Shown: positions 1 to 5,622 of the stretch, piece after piece
Numbering within the stretch: the first letter of the stretch is position 1
Layout of the letters: each line of letters opens with the position of its first letter
NCBI GenBank assembly: GCA_963516475.1
Contig: CAUQBR010000029.1
Location: forward strand, 1-10,215
DNA: 10,215 nt
Reading direction: 5' to 3'
DNA from: JABCPE02 sp963516475
GTDB lineage: Bacteria; Bacteroidota; Bacteroidia; Flavobacteriales; Weeksellaceae
Position numbers and translations under genes: made by a program
The notes under the pieces: generated by a model
Seen by the model: only the letters and a program-made list of their open reading frames with translations
Told to the model about the DNA's origin: nothing
The model's database searches: none

Positions 1-157
1 TTCCTACAACATCCTGAACAGAAACTGATGGTTTCTGTGGTACTACTTGCTCATCATCGCTACTTCTACTGCATGAAGTAAGTGAAGTTCCTGCTAAAGC
101 CATCACTCCTACCGCAAGGATAGGAAACATTCCTCTAAATAAATTGCTTTTTTTCAT
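1..157 (-). CDS. Lipoprotein, N-terminal fragment (cut by window edge)
   Basis: The first 52 codons of a gene that continues beyond the left edge. It starts at ATG (155-157 on the plus strand). The protein begins MKKSNLFRGM, has a hydrophobic stretch (about residues 11-25) and then a lipobox, LTSC, with the acylated cysteine at residue 29. The mature protein would begin CSRSSDDEQ. An acidic patch just after the lipidated cysteine is the lipoprotein export signal known from Bacteroidota that sends lipoproteins to the cell surface, so surface exposure is likely (inference). After it comes a Pro/Val/Ser-containing linker. The functional domain lies outside the window, so no function can be assigned. 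A Bacteroidota-type promoter lies about 90 bases upstream of the start. The gene is separated from punA by a strong terminator and so is its own transcription unit. Confidence 0.85.
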   Translation of the reverse strand, partial: MKKSNLFRGMFPILAVGVMALAGTSLTSCSRSSDDEQVVPQKPSVSVQDVVG

Positions 158-248
158 AATTTTTTGAATTTTATGTTTCCTCTGTCTAAACATTGGAAAC
201 GGTTAATAAATAGTTAAATCTGTTTGTTAGTTTATCCTTTTTACACTA

Positions 249-281
249 CAAATTTACGAACCAATGAAAATAAAAACCAAA
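249..281 (-). promoter_or_regulatory. Bacteroidota promoter for the left-edge lipoprotein gene
   Basis: Read on the minus strand: TTTG (281-278), a 21-base spacer, then TAAATTTG (256-249). This fits the TTTG / TAnnTTTG pattern of the primary sigma factor of Bacteroidota. Transcription would start near 242, giving a leader of about 85 bases before the ATG at 157. The leader is long enough to hold regulation, but I see no recognisable riboswitch in it. Confidence 0.6.
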
Positions 282-325
282 GCCATACTACTGATATTTA
301 TTAGGAATTTGATAAAAATTTCAGC

Positions 326-370
326 CAAACAAAAAAACCAATGCTTTAATTGCATTGGTTTTTTTGTTTG
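326..370. terminator. Bidirectional rho-independent terminator after punA
   Basis: A perfect inverted repeat: 19-base arms at 326-344 and 352-370 around a 7-base loop (345-351). The GC-containing core of the stem (CCAATGC / GCATTGG) is flanked by runs of seven A and seven T, so the hairpin is followed by a U-tract on either strand. It lies just downstream of the punA stop and should end the lpxK-punA transcript. It would also block plus-strand read-through from the left. Confidence 0.85.
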
Positions 371-406
371 TTATGTTCTTCTGGTTAAAAGAAATTTGAA
401 CTAAAT

Positions 407-1219
407 TTAGTATTCTTTTACCAATCCTTTCACGATTTTGATAACGCTCGGCATCGCTGTATCAGCAGCTTTCAGCACCTCTTCGTGTGAAACCGCAAAG
501 GCAATCTCTGGCCCACCCAAATCAGTGATGATGGAAATACAGAAACAGTCCATTCCCATGTGTTTAGCCACGATAACTTCTGGTACGGTGCTCATTCCTA
601 CGGCATCTCCACCGATGTAGCGAACCAACCCATACTCCGCTGGCGTCTCAAAAGTAGGCCCTTGTAATGCTACATACACTCCTTTGTGAACTTTTATGCT
701 GTTTTGCTCCGCTACCTGCTCCGCTACTTCTATCATTTTTCTGTTATACGGCTCGGACATATCCACGAATCTTGGCCCTAGTTCATCCAAATTCTTCCCA
801 CGAAGCGGATGCTCTGGCATCATATTGATATGGTCTTTTACTATCATGATATCAGCCACTCGGAAGTCAGGATTTACTCCTCCAGAAGCATTAGAAAGAA
901 TTAAATTTTTAATCCCTAAAAGATGGAAAACACGGAAAGGGAAAGTCACCTTGTCCATAGTGTGCCCTTCGTAGTAGTGGAATCTACCGCTCATCATCAG
1001 CACTTTTTTACCTTCCAGCATTCCGTAGATTAGTTTCCCGCCGTGCCCTACTACCGTAGTCTGTGGAAAATTAGGAATATCCTTATACTCAAAAACATGG
1101 ATAGGCTCCACCTCGTCTTTTAGTTTTCCTAAACCTGAACCCAAAACGATAGCAAAATCTGGTGTATCCTTAATAACTTCTTTAATGAAACTCGCGGTTT
1201 CCTTGATTTTCTCTAACAT
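407..1219 (-). CDS. punA: Purine nucleoside phosphorylase (trimeric, PNP/MTAP family)
   Basis: Cleaves purine (deoxy)ribonucleosides with phosphate to free base and (deoxy)ribose-1-phosphate, a cytosolic purine-salvage step. The 270 residues match the length of trimeric low-molecular-mass PNPs and align end to end with them. Visible motifs are the phosphate loop GSGLG (27-31), VVGHGG with H60, SGRFHYYEGH (77-86) with R79 and H81, SNASGG (109-114), GPTFETPAEY with E195 near the base, and VGMSTVPEVIVAKH (207-220). The residue matching human Asn243 in the base pocket is Asp233 (IITD), so strict inosine/guanosine specificity should not be assumed. The ATG lies inside the 3' end of lpxK (38-base overlap), suggesting translational coupling. 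The gene ends at the hairpin at 326-370. A 12-base tandem duplication encodes VAEQVAEQ (165-172). The family call is secure; substrate range is not. Confidence 0.95.
   Translation of the reverse strand: MLEKIKETASFIKEVIKDTPDFAIVLGSGLGKLKDEVEPIHVFEYKDIPNFPQTTVVGHGGKLIYGMLEGKKVLMMSGRFHYYEGHTMDKVTFPFRVFHLLGIKNLILSNASGGVNPDFRVADIMIVKDHINMMPEHPLRGKNLDELGPRFVDMSEPYNRKMIEVAEQVAEQNSIKVHKGVYVALQGPTFETPAEYGLVRYIGGDAVGMSTVPEVIVAKHMGMDCFCISIITDLGGPEIAFAVSHEEVLKAADTAMPSVIKIVKGLVKEY
705..728. repeat. 12-base tandem duplication within punA
   Basis: Two adjacent 12-base units (705-716 and 717-728) differ only in the last base and encode a repeated VAEQ in the purine nucleoside phosphorylase. It is in frame and probably lies in a surface helix. 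It looks like a small slippage duplication. Confidence 0.6.
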
Positions 1220-2228
1220 AATTTAATATTATCTGATTAAACTCTTCTTTATTATTTATCTCTACATTGATAGGCCAGTAGAACAATTTATCGGTTAATT
1301 CCTTAAAATCCATCAGCCTTACATAGTCTTTTTCCGTGGTAAGAATTAGTTTTTTCTCGCTGAGTTTTTTATACTCTTGGAGCATTTTGTCTATATCTTC
1401 TTTTTTAAAAGAATAATGGTCTCTAAACCTCAAATGCTTGATTTTATCCGTATATTTAGAAACTTCTTTTATCAGCTGAGAAGGATTGGCAATGCCTGTT
1501 ATCAGTAGAACATCGTATTGATCGAGCATTTTCACGGGCATTTTCACTTTTGAGGAAGTGATTTCTTCATCATAATCAATGGATGAGAAAAATACTTTTT
1601 GATGTTTTTTAGGCTTAATTTTAGAAATATAGTAGAATTTTTTCTCTTCGGTAAGGTCTTTGGGACATTTGGTAACCATGATGATATCCGCCCTGTCTGC
1701 TCCCGCTCTGGACTCGCGGAGATTTCCTGCAGGAAGCAGATAATCAGAGAAATACGGGTCACTATAATCGGTCAATAAAATATTAAACCCTACCTGAATA
1801 GCACGATGCTGATAGCTATCATCCAAGACCAACACTTGCAGGCCAGACTCCTCTATCAGCCGCTCCGCTCCCACTACTCTATTTTCGCAGACTCCTATTG
1901 CGATTCGGTTTTTAAATCTTTGGAAAAGCTGCATAGCCTCATCGCCCACCATACGAAAATTACTGTCATAATTTACCATATAGTAGCCTTGGGTCTTCCT
2001 TCCATACCCACGAGAAAGCACACCTGCCTCGTAATCATCCAAAAGAAGTCCCATGAGATACATCACCATGGGAGATTTCCCAGAGCCGCCCACAGACAAA
2101 TTTCCCACTCCGATGATAGGCGTCTGAAACTTAGTAGACTTAAAAAGTCCCTTGTCATAAAGCCAATTTCTACAAGTGGTTATCAAGTCGTAGATTAGTG
2201 AAAAGGGATAAAAGTACCATCTCTTCAT
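1182..2228 (-). CDS. lpxK: Tetraacyldisaccharide 4'-kinase (lipid A pathway)
   Basis: Phosphorylates the 4' position of the tetraacyldisaccharide-1-phosphate lipid A precursor, at the cytoplasmic face of the inner membrane. It has 348 residues, a usual length. The N-terminal segment MKRWYFYPFSLIYDLIT is a hydrophobic or amphipathic membrane-association region. The characteristic extended P-loop GVGNLSVGGSGKSP (40-53) carries K51 and S52. SRGYGRKTQG follows at about 72-81. VGDEAMQ (94-100) contains the probable catalytic Asp (D96, equivalent to Aquifex D99). The Walker B-like VLDDSYQHR is at 134-142 and LLPAGNLRE at 164-172. A TTG nine bases upstream could add three residues, but the ATG at 2228 gives the normal N-terminus. 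First gene of an operon with punA, whose start lies within the lpxK 3' end. The adjacency is probably conserved gene order rather than shared function (from memory, not checked). Confidence 0.95.
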   Translation of the reverse strand: MKRWYFYPFSLIYDLITTCRNWLYDKGLFKSTKFQTPIIGVGNLSVGGSGKSPMVMYLMGLLLDDYEAGVLSRGYGRKTQGYYMVNYDSNFRMVGDEAMQLFQRFKNRIAIGVCENRVVGAERLIEESGLQVLVLDDSYQHRAIQVGFNILLTDYSDPYFSDYLLPAGNLRESRAGADRADIIMVTKCPKDLTEEKKFYYISKIKPKKHQKVFFSSIDYDEEITSSKVKMPVKMLDQYDVLLITGIANPSQLIKEVSKYTDKIKHLRFRDHYSFKKEDIDKMLQEYKKLSEKKLILTTEKDYVRLMDFKELTDKLFYWPINVEINNKEEFNQIILNYVRENQGNREFH

Positions 2229-2234
2229 AGGGAG

Positions 2235-2242
2235 CAAAAATA
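2235..2242 (-). promoter_or_regulatory. Candidate -7 box for lpxK-punA
   Basis: TATTTTTG on the minus strand fits TAnnTTTG. It ends only 7 bases before the lpxK ATG, so the transcript would be nearly leaderless. No TTTG is seen at the usual upstream distance, and chance matches are expected in AT-rich DNA. Confidence 0.3.
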
Positions 2243-2283
2243 AGGATTTTTTCTATCATTTATTAACTATCGCCAATTTTTCA

Positions 2284-2291
2284 TACTTTTG
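2284..2291 (+). promoter_or_regulatory. Candidate -7 box for the 369-residue lipoprotein gene
   Basis: TACTTTTG fits TAnnTTTG and lies 18 bases before the ATG at 2310, giving a leader of about 12 bases. The TTG inside this box could be misread as a start codon seven codons upstream. The upstream -33 element is weak (TTTA near 2260). Confidence 0.45.
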
Positions 2292-2309
2292 CGCCAAATT
2301 ATTTTAAAT

Positions 2310-3419
2310 ATGAATAGAAGATTAATCCCATTCCTATTGATAGCAGGAGCGTTATTGAGCAGTTGTGGAAGCAGCAGAGATGAAGATATAACCAACCCTA
2401 ATACACCTGGAAATACACAACCATCCAGCCCTACAACGCCATCTACACCTACCAATGAAAAACCTAGTGATGAGGAAATAGGAAGAAGAACATATGCACA
2501 AGAATGGAAAGCTGGTGTGGACTATCTCAGCGCCATCGACATTGCAGATCTTTACAACAATCCGGCTAATGTAAGCACTGCACTAAAAAATTCTGTGAAA
2601 TTCGCAGCCCTTACAACTGACCAAAAATACTACACACTGAAAGATAATGACTTGAGTTATTTAACTATCGAAAATATTACATACGATAAACAATACATCT
2701 CTTTCTACACTAAGTATAAAGGCATCAAAAGTTCTACAAAAAGTACATTAAAATTTGATGCTAGAGATTTTTACAACAAACAATTTACCACCAATAACAG
2801 CTATGTATCTTCTAAATACATGCGTGGGCTCTACGAATCCTTACCGATAGGGATAGGAAGTCTATTCAGCTACGATAGTCAAAGATATCAAATAGATTAT
2901 GTTGCCGACACAAAGGATAGAAGCGATAGCAACAACTCCCTAAGTCTAAGCATAAGAATCACTGACAAGAAAATATTAGATAGTTCTAAAAACACTTTTG
3001 AAATTCATAAAAATGTTGAAGGTTTTAGAACACTGAAAAACCTTGCTGATGATTTGGCAATTGGGCACAATTTTGATTTTAGAGATAAAGTAAAAGATGT
3101 AATAAAATTGCATCCTAATAAAATAGATTTGACTCAAAATTTAAAAGGTTTCTTTGATAATAATTGGCATAAACTTATTTCCATATCTCTAAAATCAGAC
3201 CCTAGTAAAGAGTTATCTATAGATGGTCAAAGTCCTTTATATAGAACTATTTCAGGACAGAGTGTTGGATATATTGATATTTATTTGGCACAGCCTAGAT
3301 TTATTCTTACTTCTGCTGTCATAGATGGAAGAAATCTAGTTGCAAAAGTAAAATTCCAAGATGCTAACGATGTTGTAATAGATAAAGAATACACCGTTAT
3401 GGTTCCTAATGTTAAATAA
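2310..3419 (+). CDS. Unrecognised lipoprotein, probably surface-exposed
   Basis: 369 residues from the ATG at 2310. The N-terminus MNRRLIPFLLIAGALLSSC is a classic type II signal peptide with lipobox LSSC and the acylated cysteine at residue 19. The mature protein begins CGSSRDED; the acidic residues there resemble the Bacteroidota surface lipoprotein export signal. A low-complexity Asn/Pro/Thr/Ser linker follows (about 28-52), then a domain of about 310 residues. The domain is rich in Lys, Asp, Ser and Tyr, has alternating hydrophobic residues suggestive of beta structure, and has no cysteines or membrane segments. I do not recognise a family or catalytic motif. The last 100 residues (SGQSVGYIDIYLAQPRF and on to the C-terminus) read like a beta-sandwich, which is only an impression. 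It is monocistronic, divergent from lpxK, and ends at a strong palindromic terminator. Binding or adhesion roles are possible but unsupported. Confidence 0.85.
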   Translation: MNRRLIPFLLIAGALLSSCGSSRDEDITNPNTPGNTQPSSPTTPSTPTNEKPSDEEIGRRTYAQEWKAGVDYLSAIDIADLYNNPANVSTALKNSVKFAALTTDQKYYTLKDNDLSYLTIENITYDKQYISFYTKYKGIKSSTKSTLKFDARDFYNKQFTTNNSYVSSKYMRGLYESLPIGIGSLFSYDSQRYQIDYVADTKDRSDSNNSLSLSIRITDKKILDSSKNTFEIHKNVEGFRTLKNLADDLAIGHNFDFRDKVKDVIKLHPNKIDLTQNLKGFFDNNWHKLISISLKSDPSKELSIDGQSPLYRTISGQSVGYIDIYLAQPRFILTSAVIDGRNLVAKVKFQDANDVVIDKEYTVMVPNVK

Positions 3420-3434
3420 TTCTAATAATAGTAT

Positions 3435-3468
3435 AAAAAAAGCAATCCAAATTTGGATTGCTTTTTTT
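3435..3468. terminator. Bidirectional terminator between the lipoprotein gene and rng
   Basis: A perfect 34-base palindrome: seven A, GCAATCCAAA, TTTGGATTGC, seven T. The stem is GC-containing with a T-run on either strand. It lies 16 bases after the lipoprotein stop on the plus strand and 3 bases after the rng stop on the minus strand, so it can serve both convergent genes. Confidence 0.85.
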
Positions 3469-3470
3469 CT

Positions 3471-5033
3471 TTAATAAGAATGATTCATCAGTTCTTTTTT
3501 CTCTTCATTATACAATCTGTACTCTAAATATTTATAAGAGTCTCTTGGTATAATAGTCACCCACTTATTGTATTTAAACAACCATTTCATTCTAATGCTT
3601 GTAAAAATTCCTTTGGTAAGGTAAGCCTCTACAAAAGGATGAACATGGAGATACAATTTGCTTTTCTCATGTATCAAGTGGTTTTTGATGGCTTCTTCCA
3701 TCTGCTCTACTATAACTATCGGAGCACTTATTTCACCTATTTCGTTAGGGTTTTCTTCTTTGGTATCTATTATTTTTTCTGGGCGAACCCTTTGTCTTGT
3801 TATTTGTATCAGACCAAATTTACTCGGAGGGAGGATTTTATGCCTTGCTTTATCTCTCTTCATCTCCTCTTTCAGATGGTCATAAAGTTCTTTACGATGC
3901 TCGGTATTGCTCATATCTATGAAATCTACCACTATTATCCCGCCCATATCTCGCAGTCTAAGCTGTCTGGCTATCTCTGTTGCTGCGATTTTATTTACAT
4001 TTAGGGCATGGCTCTTATTAGCCTGATTTCCTAATGATATATTATTCCCCGAATTCACATCTATGACATGGAGAGCCTCTGTGTGCTCTATTACTAGATA
4101 AGCTCCTTTTGAACCTGGAATATTCACATGTTTCCCAAAAGACTGTTTAAGCTGTTTTTCTACATTATAATATTCCAAAAGAGGAATATGAGAGTCATAA
4201 TACTGAACTATATTTTTACTTTCAGGAGCGATTACTTCTAGGTAATTGCGCATGTCATTTACCATTTGTTCATCATCACAAATGATACTTACAAAGTCTT
4301 GGTTAAAATTATCCCTCAAAATAGCAGAAGCCCTATCTTCCTCACTAAGGACTTTACAAGGTGTTTTATTTTTTTGGATATTTCTGAAACAGATATTCCA
4401 TTTCTCTATCAGCTGGTTCATATCATTATGAAGCTCAGCCACTTTTTTATTTTCTGCTACGGTTCTGATAATCACCCCAAAACCTTCTGGCTTTATACTT
4501 TCTATCAAAGTTTTCAGCCTTGTTTTTTCTTGGCTATCCTTTATTTTTTTTGATACCGATATTTTTTGGTCAAAAGGAATTAAAACCAAATACCTCCCTG
4601 TCAAGGAGATTTGTGTAGATACCCTTGCCCCTTTTGTAGAAATAGGCTCTTTTGTGATTTGCAGTAGGACTTCATCGCCTACAGATAAGACCTTGTCTAT
4701 CATTCCGTTCTTATCTATCTCTTCCTCTATTGGGAAGAATTTTAGGCTTGGCGATTGGATTTTTTTATTCAAAATCCCTTTTAATAAGTTTTGGTAAGTT
4801 CTAAACTCCGGCCCCAAATCCTGATAATGCAAAAAGGCATCCTTATCAGAGCCTATATTGACAAAAGCCGCATTCAGGTTCGGTGCTAGTTTTTTTACTT
4901 TACCAACGAATAAATCCCCTACTACATACTCACTATCTTGTTCCTCCGTATGGAGTTCGAAGAGTCTTCCATCTTCTATTAGAGCAATTTTAGAAGCCTC
5001 TTCTTCATACGATATGATTAACTCTTTCTTCAT
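3471..5033 (-). CDS. rng: Ribonuclease E/G family endoribonuclease (RNase G type)
   Basis: A single-strand-specific endoribonuclease for rRNA maturation and mRNA decay, preferring 5'-monophosphate ends. The 520 residues cover only the catalytic half, with no long RNase E-type scaffold tail. It starts MKKELIISYE. An S1-like RNA-binding domain lies at about 35-145 (VGDLFVGKVKKL, LNAAFVNIG, DAFLHYQDL) with a long internal insertion. The DNase I-like catalytic core has HVIDVNSG with D325 and N327 (RNase E D303, N305) and GIIVVDFIDM with D370 (RNase E D346). RQLRLRDMGG and LIQITRQRVRPE also fit the family. The Zn-link CPxCxG normally following the last motif is absent; residues 420-445 contain no cysteine. 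The C-terminal part (about 440-520) is the small RNase G-like domain. It lies downstream of the HU and mS38-like genes with a 113-base gap containing a hairpin. Confidence 0.93.
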   Translation of the reverse strand: MKKELIISYEEEASKIALIEDGRLFELHTEEQDSEYVVGDLFVGKVKKLAPNLNAAFVNIGSDKDAFLHYQDLGPEFRTYQNLLKGILNKKIQSPSLKFFPIEEEIDKNGMIDKVLSVGDEVLLQITKEPISTKGARVSTQISLTGRYLVLIPFDQKISVSKKIKDSQEKTRLKTLIESIKPEGFGVIIRTVAENKKVAELHNDMNQLIEKWNICFRNIQKNKTPCKVLSEEDRASAILRDNFNQDFVSIICDDEQMVNDMRNYLEVIAPESKNIVQYYDSHIPLLEYYNVEKQLKQSFGKHVNIPGSKGAYLVIEHTEALHVIDVNSGNNISLGNQANKSHALNVNKIAATEIARQLRLRDMGGIIVVDFIDMSNTEHRKELYDHLKEEMKRDKARHKILPPSKFGLIQITRQRVRPEKIIDTKEENPNEIGEISAPIVIVEQMEEAIKNHLIHEKSKLYLHVHPFVEAYLTKGIFTSIRMKWLFKYNKWVTIIPRDSYKYLEYRLYNEEKKELMNHSY

Positions 5034-5080
5034 TTTTTTGGCTTTCTAATAATACTTTTCTTTTACTTAAATAAACAAAA

Positions 5081-5124
5081 ATATAGTCGGCTTCAATTTT
5101 CAAAAATAAAAACACCAACTATAT
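5081..5124 (-). promoter_or_regulatory. Terminator-like hairpin or attenuator upstream of rng
   Basis: On the minus-strand RNA, AUAUAGUUGG (5124-5115) pairs with CCGACUAUAU (5090-5081) over ten pairs. One of these is a G-U wobble that would be a mismatch on the other strand, so the structure favours the rng direction. UUUUGUUUAUUU follows. The 24-base loop is large for a terminator and contains a TAnnTTTG match (TATTTTTG, 5108-5101) that could be an rng promoter. It may weaken read-through from the 30-codon gene into rng, or be a structured rng leader. Confidence 0.4.
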
Positions 5125-5146
5125 TCTTATGTTTTCCTATTGAAGA

Positions 5147-5239
5147 CTATTTTTTCTTCTTATGTCTGTTTAGTCTTCTTCTCTTTTTTCTCTTGTGGGT
5201 AGCCACCTTATGTCTCTTTCTTTTCTTTCCGCTTGGCAT
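5147..5239 (-). CDS. Tiny basic ribosomal protein, mS38/COX24 (bS22-like) type
   Basis: A 30-codon gene beginning MPSGKKRKRHKVATHKRKKR and continuing RRLNRHKKKK. About two thirds of the residues are Lys or Arg. I recall this sequence type as a conserved Bacteroidota protein annotated 'AURKAIP1/COX24 domain-containing', related to the conserved tail of mitochondrial ribosomal protein mS38 and comparable to bS22, which binds rRNA in the small subunit. The role here is therefore probably a structural small-subunit component (inference). The ATG at 5239 is the only sensible start. It sits 47 bases after the HU gene, with no promoter box in the gap, so it is probably co-transcribed with HU. Its length puts it below most gene-calling cut-offs. 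Confidence 0.85.
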   Translation of the reverse strand: MPSGKKRKRHKVATHKRKKRRRLNRHKKKK

Positions 5240-5286
5240 AGCTTTAATGTTTTTATTCTGTTATTACTCAGTGAATTATATTTATT

Positions 5287-5577
5287 TTATTTTACTTTTA
5301 CTTTTGATTTTACCTTTTCTACGAAAGTCTTAGAAGGCTTAAATGCTGGTATATTATGTGCAGGAATTTGGATTGCAGTATTTTTAGAGATATTTCTACC
5401 TGTCTTTGCTGCTCTTGTTTTGATAATAAAAGACCCAAAACCTCTAAGATACACATTATCACCATTATACATAGTGGTTCTTATCTCCTGCATGAACGCC
5501 TCTATGATTCTCTGAGTTTCATTTTTCTCAGTTCCTAACTTATTTGCAATTGCATTTACTAATTCTGCCTTTGTCAT
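5287..5577 (-). CDS. HU-family DNA-binding protein
   Basis: A small dimeric histone-like protein that bends and compacts DNA in the nucleoid. It has 96 residues from the ATG at 5577 (MTKAELVNAIANKLG). The reading frame stays open 30 codons further upstream, but that extension crosses the promoter and does not resemble HU. It aligns without gaps to E. coli HU-beta over residues 1-80: helical dimerisation region 1-40, the GFGSF signature (47-51), then the DNA-binding arm TGRNISKNTAIQIPAH (59-74) and IPAFKPSK (76-83). At the arm tip, the intercalating proline (E. coli P63) is Ile63. A lysine-rich tail (KVKSKVKVK) extends beyond the E. coli protein. It is first in a minus-strand series with the mS38-like gene and rng, and divergent from mutY. 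HU and IHF subunits cannot be told apart by eye, so no symbol is given. Confidence 0.93.
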   Translation of the reverse strand: MTKAELVNAIANKLGTEKNETQRIIEAFMQEIRTTMYNGDNVYLRGFGSFIIKTRAAKTGRNISKNTAIQIPAHNIPAFKPSKTFVEKVKSKVKVK

Positions 5578-5600
5578 TTCCTTTTTTGTTTTTATTTTTG
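5570..5600 (+). promoter_or_regulatory. Bacteroidota promoter for mutY
   Basis: TTTG (5570-5573), a 19-base spacer and TATTTTTG (5593-5600) match the TTTG / TAnnTTTG pattern fully. The start of transcription would be near 5607, about 16 bases before the TTG start codon of mutY. The upstream element lies inside the first codons of the divergent HU gene. Confidence 0.6.
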
Positions 5601-5605
5601 GTGTG

Positions 5606-5613
5606 CAAATATA
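5606..5613 (-). promoter_or_regulatory. -7 box for the HU gene
   Basis: TATATTTG on the minus strand fits TAnnTTTG. It would start transcription near 5599 and give a leader of about 22 bases before the HU ATG at 5577. Possible upstream elements are TTG with a 16-base spacer (5632-5630) or TTTG with a 24-base spacer (5641-5638); neither spacing is ideal. Confidence 0.5.
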
Positions 5614-5622
5614 TAAAAAATT

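Noticed and set aside
696..974. Open frames on the plus strand across punA
   Set aside because: The minus strand encodes a complete, well-conserved enzyme here; the plus-strand products have no recognisable domain.
2289..2309. The TTG at 2289 as start of the 369-residue lipoprotein
   Set aside because: It is part of the TACTTTTG promoter box. The ATG at 2310 gives a standard lipoprotein signal peptide.
3639..4553. Several plus-strand frames of 60-120 codons across rng, some looking hydrophobic
   Set aside because: They are complements of Lys/Glu-rich RNase G codons, which automatically read as Phe/Leu/Ser-rich, so the membrane-like look is an artefact.
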